Part shown: positions 47,601 to 60,700 of the stretch, piece after piece
Numbering within the stretch: position 1 is the stretch's first letter
Layout of the letters: each line of letters opens with the position of its first letter
Assembly: GCA_026745465.1 (NCBI GenBank)
Contig: JACYXH010000001.1
Span: forward strand, 1,302,501 to 1,366,500
Direction of reading: 5' to 3'
DNA length: 64,000 bases
From: Lota lota
Lineage: Eukaryota; Chordata; Actinopteri; Gadiformes; Lotidae
Position numbers and translations under genes: made by a program
Notes under the pieces: generated by a model
Seen by the model: only the letters and a program-made list of their open reading frames with translations
Database searches by the model: none
What the model was told of the DNA's origin: nothing

Positions 47601-48530
47601 AAAAGCATTTTCCGCACCTAAAAAAGTAATTAATTGCTTTCTTCCCACTTTAATTTGAGAAGAGTAGGTAAGCTTGTTAATGGTTATTAAGACCCTTCAA
47701 CCAACATGAACTGGTGAAGTCTACCAACATGAACTGGTGAAACACCATCGTTTTTAAAACAAAAAATGAAATTATGCTCAGAAACACATTGTGGTTAAAA
47801 AGTGATTTTCTCGCTCTGAAAAGCATTTTCCGCACATAAAAAAGTAATTAATTGCTTTCTTCCCACTTTAACTGGAAAAGAGTAAGTAAGCTTGTTAATG
47901 GTTGTAAAGACCTTCTACCAACATGAACTGGTGAAGTCTACCAACATGAACTGGTGAAGCACCATCGTTTTTAACACAAAAAAAGAAATTATGCTCAGAA
48001 ACACATTGTGGTCAAAAAGTGATTCTCTTGCTCGGAAAAGCATTTTCCGCACATTAAAAAGTAATAAGTTGCTTTCTTCCCACTTTAACTGGAAAAGAGT
48101 AAGTAAGCTTGTTAATGGTTGTTAAGACCCTTCTACCAACATGAACTGGTGAAGTCTACCAACATGAACTGGTGAACCACCATCGTTTTTAAAACAAAAA
48201 ACGAAATTATGCTCAGAAACACATTGTGGTCAAAAAGTGATTCTCTCGCTCTGAAAAGCATTTTCCGCACATAAAAAAGTAATTAATTGCTTTCTTCCCA
48301 CTTTAATTTGAAAAGAGTAAGTAAGCTTGTTAATGGTTGTTAAGACCCTTCTACCAACATGAACTGGTGAAGTCTACCAACATGAACTGGTGAACCACCA
48401 TCGTTTTAAAAAAAAAAAAACGAAATTATGCTCAGAAACACATTGTGGTCAAAAAGTGATTCTCTCGCTCTGAAAAGCATTTTCCGCACATAAAAAAGTA
48501 ATAAGTTGCTTTCTTCCCTTCTAACTGGAA
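41671..48530 (+). repeat. 1.93-kb and 4.92-kb higher-order repeats
   Basis: The private variant TTCCCTTCTAACTGG is at 41671, 46586 and 48514 (steps 4915 and 1928). GTTATTAAGACCCTTCAACC is at 40841, 42766, 45755 and 47682 (steps 1925, 2989 and 1927). Two independent markers therefore give the same two spacings. Confidence 0.85.
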
Positions 48531-51500
48531 AAGAGTAAGTAAGCTTGTTAATGGTTGTAAAGACCTTCTACCAACATGAACTGGTGAAGTCTACCAACAT
48601 GAACTGGTGAAGCACCATCGTTTGTAACACAAAAAAAAGAAATTATGCTCAGAAACACATTGTGGTCAAAAAGTGATTCTCTCGCTCTGAAAAGCATTTT
48701 CCGCACATAAAAAAGTAATTAATTGCTATCTTCCCACTTTAACTGGAAAAGAGTAAGTAAGCTTGTTAATGGTTGTAAAGACCCTTCTACCAACATGAAC
48801 TGGTGAAGTCTACCAACATGAACTGGTGAACCACCATCGTTTTTAAAACAAAAAACGAAATTATGCTCAGAAACACATTGTGGTCAAAAAGTGATTCTCT
48901 CGCTCTGAAAAGCATTTTCCGCACATAAAAAAGTAATTAATTGCTTTCTTCCCACTTTAATTTGAAAAGAGTAAGTCAGCTTGTTAATGGTTGTGAAGAC
49001 CCTTCTACCAACATGAACTGGTGAAGTCTACCAACATGAACTGGTGAACCACCATCGTTTAAAAAAAAAAAAACGAAATTATGCTCAGAAACACATTGTG
49101 GTCAAAAAGTGATTCTCTCGCTCTGAAAAGCATTTTCCGCACATAAAAAAGTAATAAGTTGCTTTCTTCCCACTTTAACTGGAAAAGAGTAAGTAAGCTT
49201 GTTAATGGTTGTAAAGACCTTCTACCAACATGAACTGGTGAAGTCTACCAACATGAACTGGTGAAGCACCATCGTTTGTAACACAAAAAAAAGAAATTAT
49301 GCTCAGAAACACATTGTGGTCAAAAAGTGATTCTCTCGCTCTGAAAAGCATTTTCCGCACATAAGTTACCTTTTTTCCCACTTTAAATGGAAAAGTGTTA
49401 GTAAACTTGTTAAGGGTTGTGAAGACCTTATACCAACATGAACTGGTGAAGCACCATCGTTTTTAACACAAAAAAAGAAATTATGCTCACAAACACATTG
49501 TGGTCAAAAAGTGATTCTCTCGCTCTGAAAAGCATTTTCCGCACATAAAAAAGTAATTAATTGCTTTCTTCCCACTTTAACTGGAAAGAGTAAGTAAGCT
49601 TGTTAATGGTTGTTAAGACCCTTCTACCAACATGAACTGGTGAAGTCTACCAACATGAACTGGTGAAACACCATCGTTTTTAAAACAAAAAATGAAATTA
49701 TGCTCAGAAACACATTGTGGTCAAAAAGTGATTCTCTCGCTCTGAAAAGCATTTTCCGCACATTAAAAAGTAATTAATTGCTTTCTTCCCACTTTAACTG
49801 GAAAAGAGTAAGTAAGCTTGTTAATGGTTGTAAAGACCTTCTACCAACATGAACTGGTGAAGTCTACCAACATGAACTGGTGAAGCACCATCGTTTTTAA
49901 CACAAAAAAAGAAATTATGCTCAGAAACACATTGTGGTCAAAAAGTGATTCTCTTGCTCGGAAAAGCATTTTCCGCACATTAAAAAGTAATAAGTTGCTT
50001 TCTTCCCACTTTAACTGGAAAAGAGTAAGTAAGCTTGTTAATGGTTGTTAAGACCCTTCTACCAACATGAACTGGTGAAGTCTACCAACATGAACTGGTG
50101 AACCACCATCGTTTTTAAAACAAAAAACGAAATTATGCTCAGAAACACATTGTGGTCAAAAAGTGATTCTCTCGCTCTGAAAAGCATTTTCCGCACATAA
50201 AAAAGTAATTAATTGCTTTCTTCCCACTTTAATTTGAAAAGAGTAAGTAAGCTTGTTAATGGTTGTTAAGACCCTTCTACCAACATGAACTGGTGAAGTC
50301 TACCAACATGAACTGGTGAAGCACCATCGTTTTTAACACAAAAAAACGAAATTATGCTCAGAAACACATTGTGGTCAAAAAGTGATTCTCTCGCTCTGAA
50401 AAGCATTTTCCGCACATAAAAAAGTAATAAGTTGCTTTCTTCCCACTTTAACTGGAAAAGAGTAAGTAAGCTTGTTAATGGTTGTAAAGACCTTCTACCA
50501 ACATGAACTGGTGAAGTCTACCAACATGAACTGGTGAAGCACCATCGTTTTTAACACAAAAAAAAGAAATTATGCTCAGAAACACATTGTGGTCAAAAAG
50601 TGATTCTCTCGCTCTGAAAAGCATTTTCCGCACATAAAAAAGTAATTAATTGCTTTCTTCCCACTTTAACTGGAAAAGAGTAAGTAAGCTTGTTAATGGT
50701 TGTAAAGACCCTTCTACCAACATGAACTGGTGAAGTCTACCAACATGAACTGGTGAACCACCATCGTTTTTAAAACAAAAAACGAAATTATGCTCAGAAA
50801 CACATTGTGGTCAAAAAGTGATTCTCTCGCTCTGAAAAGCATTTTCCGCACATAAAAAAGTAATTAATTGCTTTCTTCCCACTTTAATTTGAAAAGAGTA
50901 AGTAAGCTTGTTAATGGTTGTGAAGACCCTTCTACCAACATGAACTGGTGAAGTCTACCAACATGAACTGGTGAACCACCATCGTTTTTAACACAAAAAA
51001 ACGAAATTATGCTCAGAAACACATTGTGGTCAAAAAGTGATTCTCTCGCTCTGAAAAGCATTTTCCGCACATAAAAAAGTAATTAAGTTGCTTTCTTCCC
51101 ACTTTAACTGGAAAAGAGTAAGTAAGCTTGTTAATGGTTGTAAAGACCTTCTACCAACATGAACTGGTGAAGTCTACCAACATGAACTGGTGAAGCACCA
51201 TCGTTTTTAACACAAAAAAAGAAATTATGCTCAGAAACACATTGTGGTCAAAAAGTGATTCTCTCGCTCTGAAAAGCATTTTCCGCACATAAGTTACCTT
51301 TTTTCCCACTTTAAATGGAAAAGTGTTAGTAAACTTGTTAAGGGTTGTGAAGACCTTATACCAACATGAACTGGTGAAGCACCATCGTTTTTAACACAAA
51401 AAAAGAAATTATGCTCACAAACACATTGTGGTCAAAAAGTGATTCTCTCGCTCTGAAAAGCATTTTCCGCACATAAAAAAGTAATTAATTGCTTTCTTCC

Positions 51501-54500
51501 CACTTTAACTGGAAAAGAGTAAGTAAGCTTGTTAATGGTTGTAAAGACCCTTCTACCAACATGAACTGGTGAAGTCTACCAACATGAACTGGTGAACCAC
51601 CATCGTTTTTAAAACAAAAAACGAAATTATGCTCAGAAACACATTGTGGTCAAAAAGTGATTCTCTCGCTCTGAAAAGCATTTTCCGCACATAAAAAAGT
51701 AATTAATTGCTTTCTTCCCACTTTAACTTGAAAAGAGTAAGTAAGCTTGTTAATGGTTGTTAAGACCCTTCTACCAACATGAACTGGTGAAGTCTACCAA
51801 CATGAACTGGTGAACCACCATCGTTTTAAAAAAAAAAAACGAAATTATGCTCAGAAACACATTGTGGTCAAAAAGTGATTCTCTCGCTCTGAAAAGCATT
51901 TTCCGCACATAAAAAAGTAATAAGTTGCTTTCTTCCCACTTTAACTGGAAAAGAGTAAGTAAGCTTGTTAATGGTTGTAAAGACCCTTCTACCAACATGA
52001 ACTGGTGAAGTCTACCAACATGAACTGGTGAACCACCATCGTTTTTAAAACAAAAAACGAAATTATGCTCAGAAACACATTGTGGTCAAAAAGTGATTCT
52101 CTCGCTCTGAAAAGCATTTTCCGCACATAAAAAAGTAATTAATTGCTTTCTTCCCACTTTAATTTGAAAAGAGTAAGTAAGCTTGTTAATGGTTGTTAAG
52201 ACCCTTCTACCAACATGAACTGGTGAAGTCTACCAACATGAACTGGTGAAGCCACCATCGTTTTAAAAAAAAAAAAACGAAATTATGCTCAGAAACACAT
52301 TGTGGTCAAAAAGTGATTCTCTCGCTCTGAAAAGCATTTTCCGCACATAAAAAAGTAATAAGTTGCTTTCTTCCCACTTTAACTGGAAAAGAGTAAGTAA
52401 GCTTGTTAATGGTTGTAAAGACCTTCTACCAACATGAACTGGTGAAGTCTACCAACATGAACTGGTGAAGCACCATCGTTTTTAACACAAAAAAAAGAAA
52501 TTATGCTCAGAAACACATTGTGGTCAAAAAGTGATTCTCTCGCTCTGAAAAGCATTTTCCGCACATAAAAAAGTAATTAATTGCTTTCTTCCCACTTTAA
52601 CTGGAAAAGAGTAAGTAAGCTTGTTAATGGTTGTTAAGACCCTTCTACCAACATGAACTGGTGAAGTCTACCAACATGAACTGGTGAACCACCATCGTTT
52701 TTAAAACAAAAAACGAAATTATGCTCAGAAACACATTGTGGTCAAAAAGTGATTCTCTCGCTCTGAAAAGCATTTTCCGCACATAAAAAGTAATTAATTG
52801 CTTTCTTCCCACTTTAATTGAAAAGAGTAAGTAAGCTTGTTAATGGTTGTTAAGACCCTTCTACCAACATGAACTGGTGAAGTCTACCAACATGAACTGG
52901 TGAACCACCATCGTTTTAAAAAAAAAAAACGAAATTATGCTCAGAAACACATTGTGGTCAAAAAGTGATTCTCTCGCTCTGAAAAGCATTTTCCGCACAT
53001 AAAAAAGTAATAAGTTGCTTTCTTCCCACTTTAACTGGAAAAGAGTAAGTAAGCTTGTTAATGGTTGTAAAGACCTTCTACCAACATGAAGTGGTGAAGT
53101 CTACCAACATGAACTGGTGAAGCACCATCGTTTGTAACACAAAAAAAAAAATTATGCTCAGAAACACATTGTGGTCAAAAAGTGATTCTCTCGCTCTGAA
53201 AAGCATTTTCCGCACATAAGTTACCTTTTTTCCCACTTTAAATGGAAAAGTGTTAGTAAACTTGTTAAGGGTATTGAAGACCTTATACCAACATGAACTA
53301 GTGAAGCACCATCGTTTTTAACACAAAGAAAGAAATTATGCTCACAAACACATTGTGGTCAAAAAGTGATTCTCTCGCTCTGAAAAACGTTTTCCGCACA
53401 TAAAAAAGCAATATGTTGCTTTTTCCCACTTTAAATGGCACAGTGTAGCAAAGCTTGTTAATGGTTTGTTTACACCTTATACCAACTTGAACTGGTGAAG
53501 CACCATCGTTTTTAACACACAAAAAAAGATGTTCATGCTTAGAAACACATTGTGGTAAAAAGTTATCTCGCTCTGAAAAGCATTTTCCGCACATATGTTG
53601 CTTTTTTCCCACTTTAAATGGAAAAGGTTAACCAAGCTTGTTAATGATTGTTTAGTACTTATATTAACATGAACTGGTGAAGCACCATCGTTTTTAACAC
53701 AAAAAAACCATGTTTATGCTCAGAAACACATTGTGGTCAAAAATTTATTCTCTCGCTCTGAAAAGCATTTTCCGCACATAAAAATGTAATAAGTTGCTTT
53801 CTTCCCACTTTAAACGGAAAAGAGTAAGTAAGCTTGTTAATGGTTGTTAAGACCTTCTAACAACATGAACTGGTGATGCACCATCGTTTTTAACACAAAA
53901 AAAGAAATTATGCTCAGAAACACATTGTGGTCAAAAAGTGATTCTCTTGCTCGGAAAAGCATTTTCCGCACATAAAAAAGTAATAAGTTGCTTTCTTCCC
54001 ACTTTAACTGGAAAAGAGTAAGTAAGCTTGTTAATGGTTGTTAAGACCCTTCTACCAACATGAACTGGTGAAGTCTACCAACATGAACTGGTGAACCACC
54101 ATCGTTTTTAAAACAAAAAACGAAATTATGCTCAGAAACACATTGTGGTCAAAAAGTGATTCTCTCGCTCTGAAAAGCATTTTCCGCACATAAAAAAGTA
54201 ATTAATTGCTTTCTTCCCACTTTAATTTGAAAAGAGTAAGTAAGCTTGTTAATGGTTGTTGAGACCCTTCTACCAACATGAACTGGTGAAGTCTACCAAC
54301 ATGAACTGGTGAACCACCATCGTTTTAAAACAAAAAACGAAATTATGCTCAGAAACACATTGTGGTCAAAAAGTTATTCTCTCGCTCTGAAAAGCATTTT
54401 CCGCACATAAAATGTAATAAGTTGCTTTCTTCCCACTTTAACTGGAAAAGAGTAAGTAAGCTTGTTAATGGTTGTTAAGACCTTCTACCAACATGAACTG

Positions 54501-57140
54501 GTGATGCACCATCGTTTTTAACACAAAAAAAGAAATTATGCTCAGAAACACATTGTGGTCAAAAAGTGATTCTCTCGCTCTGAAAAGCATTTTCCGCACA
54601 TAAAAAAGTAATAAGTTGCTTTCTTCCCACTTTAACTGGAAAAGAGTAAGTAAGCTTGTTAATGGTTGTAAAGACCTTCTACCAACATGAACTGGTGAAG
54701 TCTACCAACATGAACTGGTGAAGCACCATCGTTTTTAACACAAAAAAAAAATTATGCTCAGAAACACATTGTGGTCAAAAAGTGATTCTCTCGCTCTGAA
54801 AAGCATTTTCCGCACATAAGTTACCTTTTTTCCCACTTTAAATGGAAAAGTGTTAGTAAACTTGTTAAGGGTTGTGAAGACCTTATACCAACATGAACTG
54901 GTGAAGCACCATCGTTTTTAACACAAAAAAAGAAATTATGCTCACAAACACATTGTGGTCAAAAAGTGATTCTCTCGCTCTGAAAAGCATTTTCCGCACA
55001 TAAAAAAGTAATTAATTGCTTTCTTCCCACTTTAACTGGAAAAGAGTAAGTAAGCTTGTTAATGGTTGTAAAGACCCTTCTACCAACATGAACTGGTGAA
55101 GTCTACCAACATGAACTGGTGAAGCACCATCGTTTTTAACACAAAAAAAGAAATTATGCTCAGAAACACATTGTGGTCAAAAAGTGATTCTCTCGCTCTG
55201 AAAAGCATTTTCCGCACATAAAAAAGTAATTAATTGCTTTCTTCCCACTTTAATTTGAAAAGAGTAAGTAAGCTTGTTAATGGTTGTTAAGACCCTTCTA
55301 CCAACATGAACTGGTGAAGTCTACCAACATGAACTGGTGAACCACCATCGTTTTAAAAAAAAAAAACGAAATTATGCTCAGAAACACATTGTGGTCAAAA
55401 AGTGATTCTCTCGCTCTGAAAAGCATTTTCCGCACATAAAAAAGTAATTAATTGCTTTCTTCCCACTTTAACTGGAAAAGAGTAAGTAAGCTTGTTAATG
55501 GTTGTTAAGACCCTTCTACCAACATGAACTGGTGAAGTCTACCAACATGAACTGGTGAAGCACCATCGTTTGTAACACAAAAAAAAGAAATTATGCTCAG
55601 AAACACATTGTGGTCAAAAAGTGATTCTCTCGCTCTGAAAAGCATTTTCCGCACATAAGTTACCTTTTTTCCCACTTTAAATGGAAAAGTGTTAGTAAAC
55701 TTGTTAAGGGTTGTGAAGACCTTATACCAACATGAACTGGTGAAGCACCATCGTTTTTAACACAAAAAAAGAAATTATGCTCACAAACACATTGTGGTCA
55801 AAAAGTGATTCTCTCGCTCTGAAAAGCATTTTCCGCACATAAAAAAGTAATTAATTGCTTTCTTCCCACTTTAACTGGAAAAGAGTAAGTAAGCTTGTTA
55901 ATGGTTGTAAAGACCTACTACCAACATGAACTGGTGAAGTCTACCAACATGAACTGGTGAACCACCATCGTTTTTAACACAAAAAAAGAAATTATGCTCA
56001 GAAACACATTGTGGTCAAAAAGTGATTCTCTTGCTCGGAAAAGCATTTTCCGCACATTAAAAAGTAATAAGTTGCTTTCTTCCCACTTTAACTGGAAAAG
56101 AGTAAGTAAGCTTGTTAATGGTTGTTAAGACCCTTCTACCAACATGAACTGGTGAAGTCTACCAACATGAACTGGTGAACCACCATCGTTTTTAAAAAAA
56201 AAAAACGAAATTATGCTCAGAAACACATTGTGGTCAAAAAGTGATTCTCTCGCTCTGAAAAGCATTTTCCGCACATAAAAATGTAATAAGTTGCTTTCTT
56301 CCCACTTTAAATGGAAAAGAGTAAGTAAGCTTGTTAATGGTTGTTAAGACCTTCTAACAACATGAACTGGTGAAGTCTACCAACATGAACTGGTGAAGCA
56401 CCATCGTTTGTAACACAAAAAAAAGAAATTATGCTCAGAAACACATTGTGGTCAAAAAGTGATTCTCTCGCTCTGAAAAGCATTTCCCGCACATAAGTTA
56501 CCTTTTTTCCCACTTTAAATGGAAAAGTGTTAGTAAACTTGTTAAGGGTTGTGAAGACCTTATACCAACATGAACTGGTGAAGCACCATCGTTTTTAACA
56601 CAAAAAAAGAAATTATGCTCACAAACACATTGTGGTCAAAAAGTGATTCTCTCGCTCTGAAAAGCATTTTCCGCACATAAAAAAGTAATTAATTGCTTTC
56701 TTCCCACTTTAACTGGAAAAGAGTAAGTAAGCTTGTTAATGGTTGTAAAGACCCTTCTACCAACATGAACTGGTGAAGTCTACCAACATGAACTGGTGAA
56801 CCACCATCGTTTTTAAAACAAAAAACGAAATTATGCTCAGAAACACATTGTGGTCAAAAAGTGATTCTCTCGCTCTGAAAAGCATTTTCCGCACATAAAA
56901 AAGTAATAAGTTGCTTTCTTCCCACTTTAACTGGAAAAGAGTAAGTAAGCTTGTTAATGGTTGTTAAGACCCTTCTACCAACATGAACTGGTGAAGTCTA
57001 CCAACATGAACTGGTGAACCACCATCGTTTTTAAAACAAAAAACGAAATTATGCTCAGAAACACATTGTGGTCAAAAAGTGATTCTCTCGCTCTGAAAAG
57101 CATTTTCCGCACATAAAAAAGTAATTAATTGCTTTCTTCC

Positions 57141-57357
57141 CACTTTAACTGGAAAAGAGTAAGTAAGCTTGTTAATGGTTGTTAAGACCCTTCTACCAAC
57201 ATGAACTGGTGAAGTCTACCAACATGAACTGGTGAACCACCATCGTTTAAAAAAAAAAAACGAAATTATGCTCAGAAACACATTGTGGTCAAAAAGTGAT
57301 TCTCTCGCTCTGAAAAGCATTTTCCGCACATAAAAAAGTAATTAATTGCTTTCTTCC
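57141..57357 (+). repeat. Reference long monomer (217 bp, internal duplication)
   Basis: Measured from one CACTTTAACTGG to the next. Within it, TACCAACATGAACTGGTGAA occurs twice in direct tandem at a 23-bp step, the first copy followed by GTC. The linker is the TAAAAAAGTAATTAATTGC form. The length is not a multiple of three, so an open frame shifts from one monomer to the next. Confidence 0.95.
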
Positions 57358-57566
57358 CACTTTAACTGGAAAAGAGTAAGTAAGCTTGTTAATGGTTGTT
57401 AAGACCCTTCTACCAACATGAACTGGTGAAGTCTACCAACATGAACTGGTGAAGCACCATCGTTTGTAACACAAAAAAAAGAAATTATGCTCAGAAACAC
57501 ATTGTGGTCAAAAAGTGATTCTCTCGCTCTGAAAAGCATTTTCCGCACATAAGTTACCTTTTTTCC

Positions 57567-57761
57567 CACTTTAAATGGAAAAGTGTTAGTAAACTTGTTA
57601 AGGGTTGTGAAGACCTTATACCAACATGAACTGGTGAAGCACCATCGTTTTTAACACAAAAAAAAGAAATTATGCTCACAAACACATTGTGGTCAAAAAG
57701 TGATTCTCTCGCTCTGAAAAGCATTTTCCGCACATAAAAAAGTAATTAATTGCTTTCTTCC
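57567..57761 (+). repeat. Reference short monomer (195 bp, single-copy module)
   Basis: It begins CACTTTAAATGGAAAAGTG, has GTAAACTTGTTAAGGGTTGT in place of the usual AAGCTTGTTAATGG, only one CATGAACTGGTG module, and CTCACAAACACATT instead of CTCAGAAACACATT. It is preceded by the TAAGTTACCTTTTTTCCC linker. This set of differences travels together throughout the array. Confidence 0.95.
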
Positions 57762-57790
57762 CACTTTAACTGGAAAAGAGTAAGTAAGCT

Positions 57791-60700
57791 TGTTAATAGT
57801 TGTAAAGACCTACTACCAACATGAACTGGTGAAGTCTACCAACATGAACTGGTGAACCACCATCGTTTTTAAAACAAAAAACGAAATTATGCTCAGAAAC
57901 ACATTGTGGTCAAAAAGTGATTCTCTCGCTCTGAAAAGCATTTTCCGCACATAAAAAAGTAATTAATTGCTTTCTTCCCACTTTAACTGGAAAAGAGTAA
58001 GTAAGCTTGTTAATGGTTGTAAAGACCCTTCTACCAACATGAACTGGTGAAGTCTACCAACATGAACTGGTGAACCACCATCGTTTTTAAAACAAAAAAC
58101 GAAATTATGCTCAGAAACACTTGTGGTCAAAAAGTGATTCTCTCGCTCTGAAAAGCATTTTCCGCACATAAAAAAGTAATTAATTGCTTTCTTCCCACTT
58201 TAATTTGAAAAGAGTAAGTAAGCTTGTTAATGGTTGTTAAGACCCTTCTACCAACATGAACTGGTGAAGTCTACCAACATGAACTGGTGAACCACCATCG
58301 TTTAAAAAAAAAAAACGAAATTATGCTCAGAAACACATTGTGGTCAAAAAGTGATTCTCTCGCTCTGAAAAGCATTTTCCGCACATAAAAAAGTAATTAA
58401 TTGCTTTCTTCCCACTTTAATTTGAAAAGAGTAAGTAAGCTTGTTAATGGTTGTTAAGACCCTTCTACCAACATGAACTGGTGAAGTCTACCAACATGAA
58501 CTGGTGAACCACCATCGTTTTTAAAACAAAAAACGAAATTATGCTCAGAAACACATTGTGGTCAAAAAGTGATTCTCTCGCTCTGAAAAGCATTTTCCGC
58601 ACATAAAAAAGTAATTAATTGCTTTCTTCCCACTTTAATTTGAAAAGAGTAAGTAAGCTTGTTAATGGTTGTTAAGACCCTTCTACCAACATGAACTGGT
58701 GAAGTCTACCAACATGAACTGGTGAACCACCATCGTTTTAAAAAAAAAAACGAAATTATGCTCAGAAACACATTGTGGTCAAAAAGTGATTCTCTCGCTC
58801 TGAAAAGCATTTTCCGCACATAAAAAAGTAATTAATTGCTTTCTTCCCACTTTAACTGGAAAAGAGTAAGTAAGCTTGTTAATGGTTGTTAAGACCCTTC
58901 TACCAACATGAACTGGTGAAGTCTACCAACATGAACTGGTGAAGCACCATCGTTTGTAACACAAAAAAAAGAAATTATGCTCAGAAACACATTGTGGTCA
59001 AAAAGTGATTCTCTCGCTCTGAAAAGCATTTTCCGCACATAAGTTACCTTTTTTCCCACTTTAAATGGAAAAGTGTTAGTAAACTTGTTAAGGGTTGTGA
59101 AGACCTTATACCAACATGAACTGGTGAAGCACCATCGTTTTTAACACAAAAAAAGAAATTATGCTCACAAACACATTGTGGTCAAAAAGTGATTCTCTCG
59201 CTCTGAAAAGCATTTTCCGCACATAAAAAAGTAATTAATTGCTTTCTTCCCACTTTAACTGGAAAAGAGTAAGTAAGCTTGTTAATAGTTGTAAAGACCT
59301 ACTACCAACATGAACTGGTGAAGTCTACCAACATGAACTGGTGAACCACCATCGTTTTTAAAACAAAAAACGAAATTATGCTCAGAAACACATTGTGGTC
59401 AAAAAGTGATTCTCTTGCTCGGAAAAGCATTTTCCGCACATTAAAAAGTAATAAGTTGCTTTCTTCCCACTTTAACTGGAAAAGAGTAAGTAAGCTTGTT
59501 AATGGTTGTTAAGACCCTTCTACCAACATGAACTGGTGAAGTCTACCAACATGAACTGGTGAACCACCATCGTTTTAAAAAAAATAACGAAATTATGCTC
59601 AGAAACACATTGTGGTCAAAAATTTATTCTCTCGCTCTGAAAAGCATTTTCCGCACATAAAAATGTAATAAGTTGCTTTCTTCCCACTTTAAATGGAAAA
59701 GGTTAAGCAAGCTTGTTAATGGTTGTTAAGACCTTCTAACAACATGAACTGGTGATGCACCATCATTTTTAACACAAAAAAAGAAATTATGCTCACAAAC
59801 ACATTGTGGTCAAAAAGTGATTCTCTCGCTCTGAAAAGCATTTTCCGCACATAAAAAAGTAATAAATTGCTTTCTTCCCACTTTAATTTGAAAAGAGTAA
59901 GTAAGCTTGTTAATGGTTGTTAAGACCCTTCTACCAACATGAACTGGTGAAGTCTACCAACATGAACTGGTGAAGCTCCATCGTTTGTAACACAAAAAAA
60001 AGAAATTATGCTCAGAAACACATTGTGGTCAAAAAGTGATTCTCTCGCTCTGAAAAGCATTTCCCACACATAAGTTACCTTTTTTCCCACTTTAAATGGA
60101 AAAGTGTTAGTAAACTTGTTAAGGGTTGTGAAGACCTTATACCAACATGAACTGGTGAAGCACCATCGTTTTTAACACAAAAAAAGAAATTATGCTCACA
60201 AACACATTGTGGTCAAAAAGTGATTCTCTCGCTCTGAAAAGCATTTTCCGCACATAAAAAAGTAATTAATTGCTTTCTTCCCACTTTAACTGGAAAAGAG
60301 TAAGTAAGCTTGTTAATGGTTGTAAAGACCCTTCTACCAACATGAACTGGTGAAGTCTACCAACATGAACTGGTGAACCACCATCGTTTTTAAAACAAAA
60401 AACGAAATTATGCTCAGAAACACTGTGGTCAAAAAGTGATTCTCTCGCTCTGAAAAGCATTTTCCGCACATAAAAAAGTAATTAATTGCTTTCTTCCCAC
60501 TTTAATTTGAAAAGAGTAAGTAAGCTTGTTAATGGTTGTTAAGACCCTTCTACCAACATGAACTGGTGAAGTCTACCAACATGAACTGGTGAACCACCAT
60601 CGTTTAAAAAAAAAAAAACGAAATTATGCTCAGAAACACATTGTGGTCAAAAAGTGATTCTCTCGCTCTGAAAAGCATTTTCCGCACATAAAAAAGTAAT

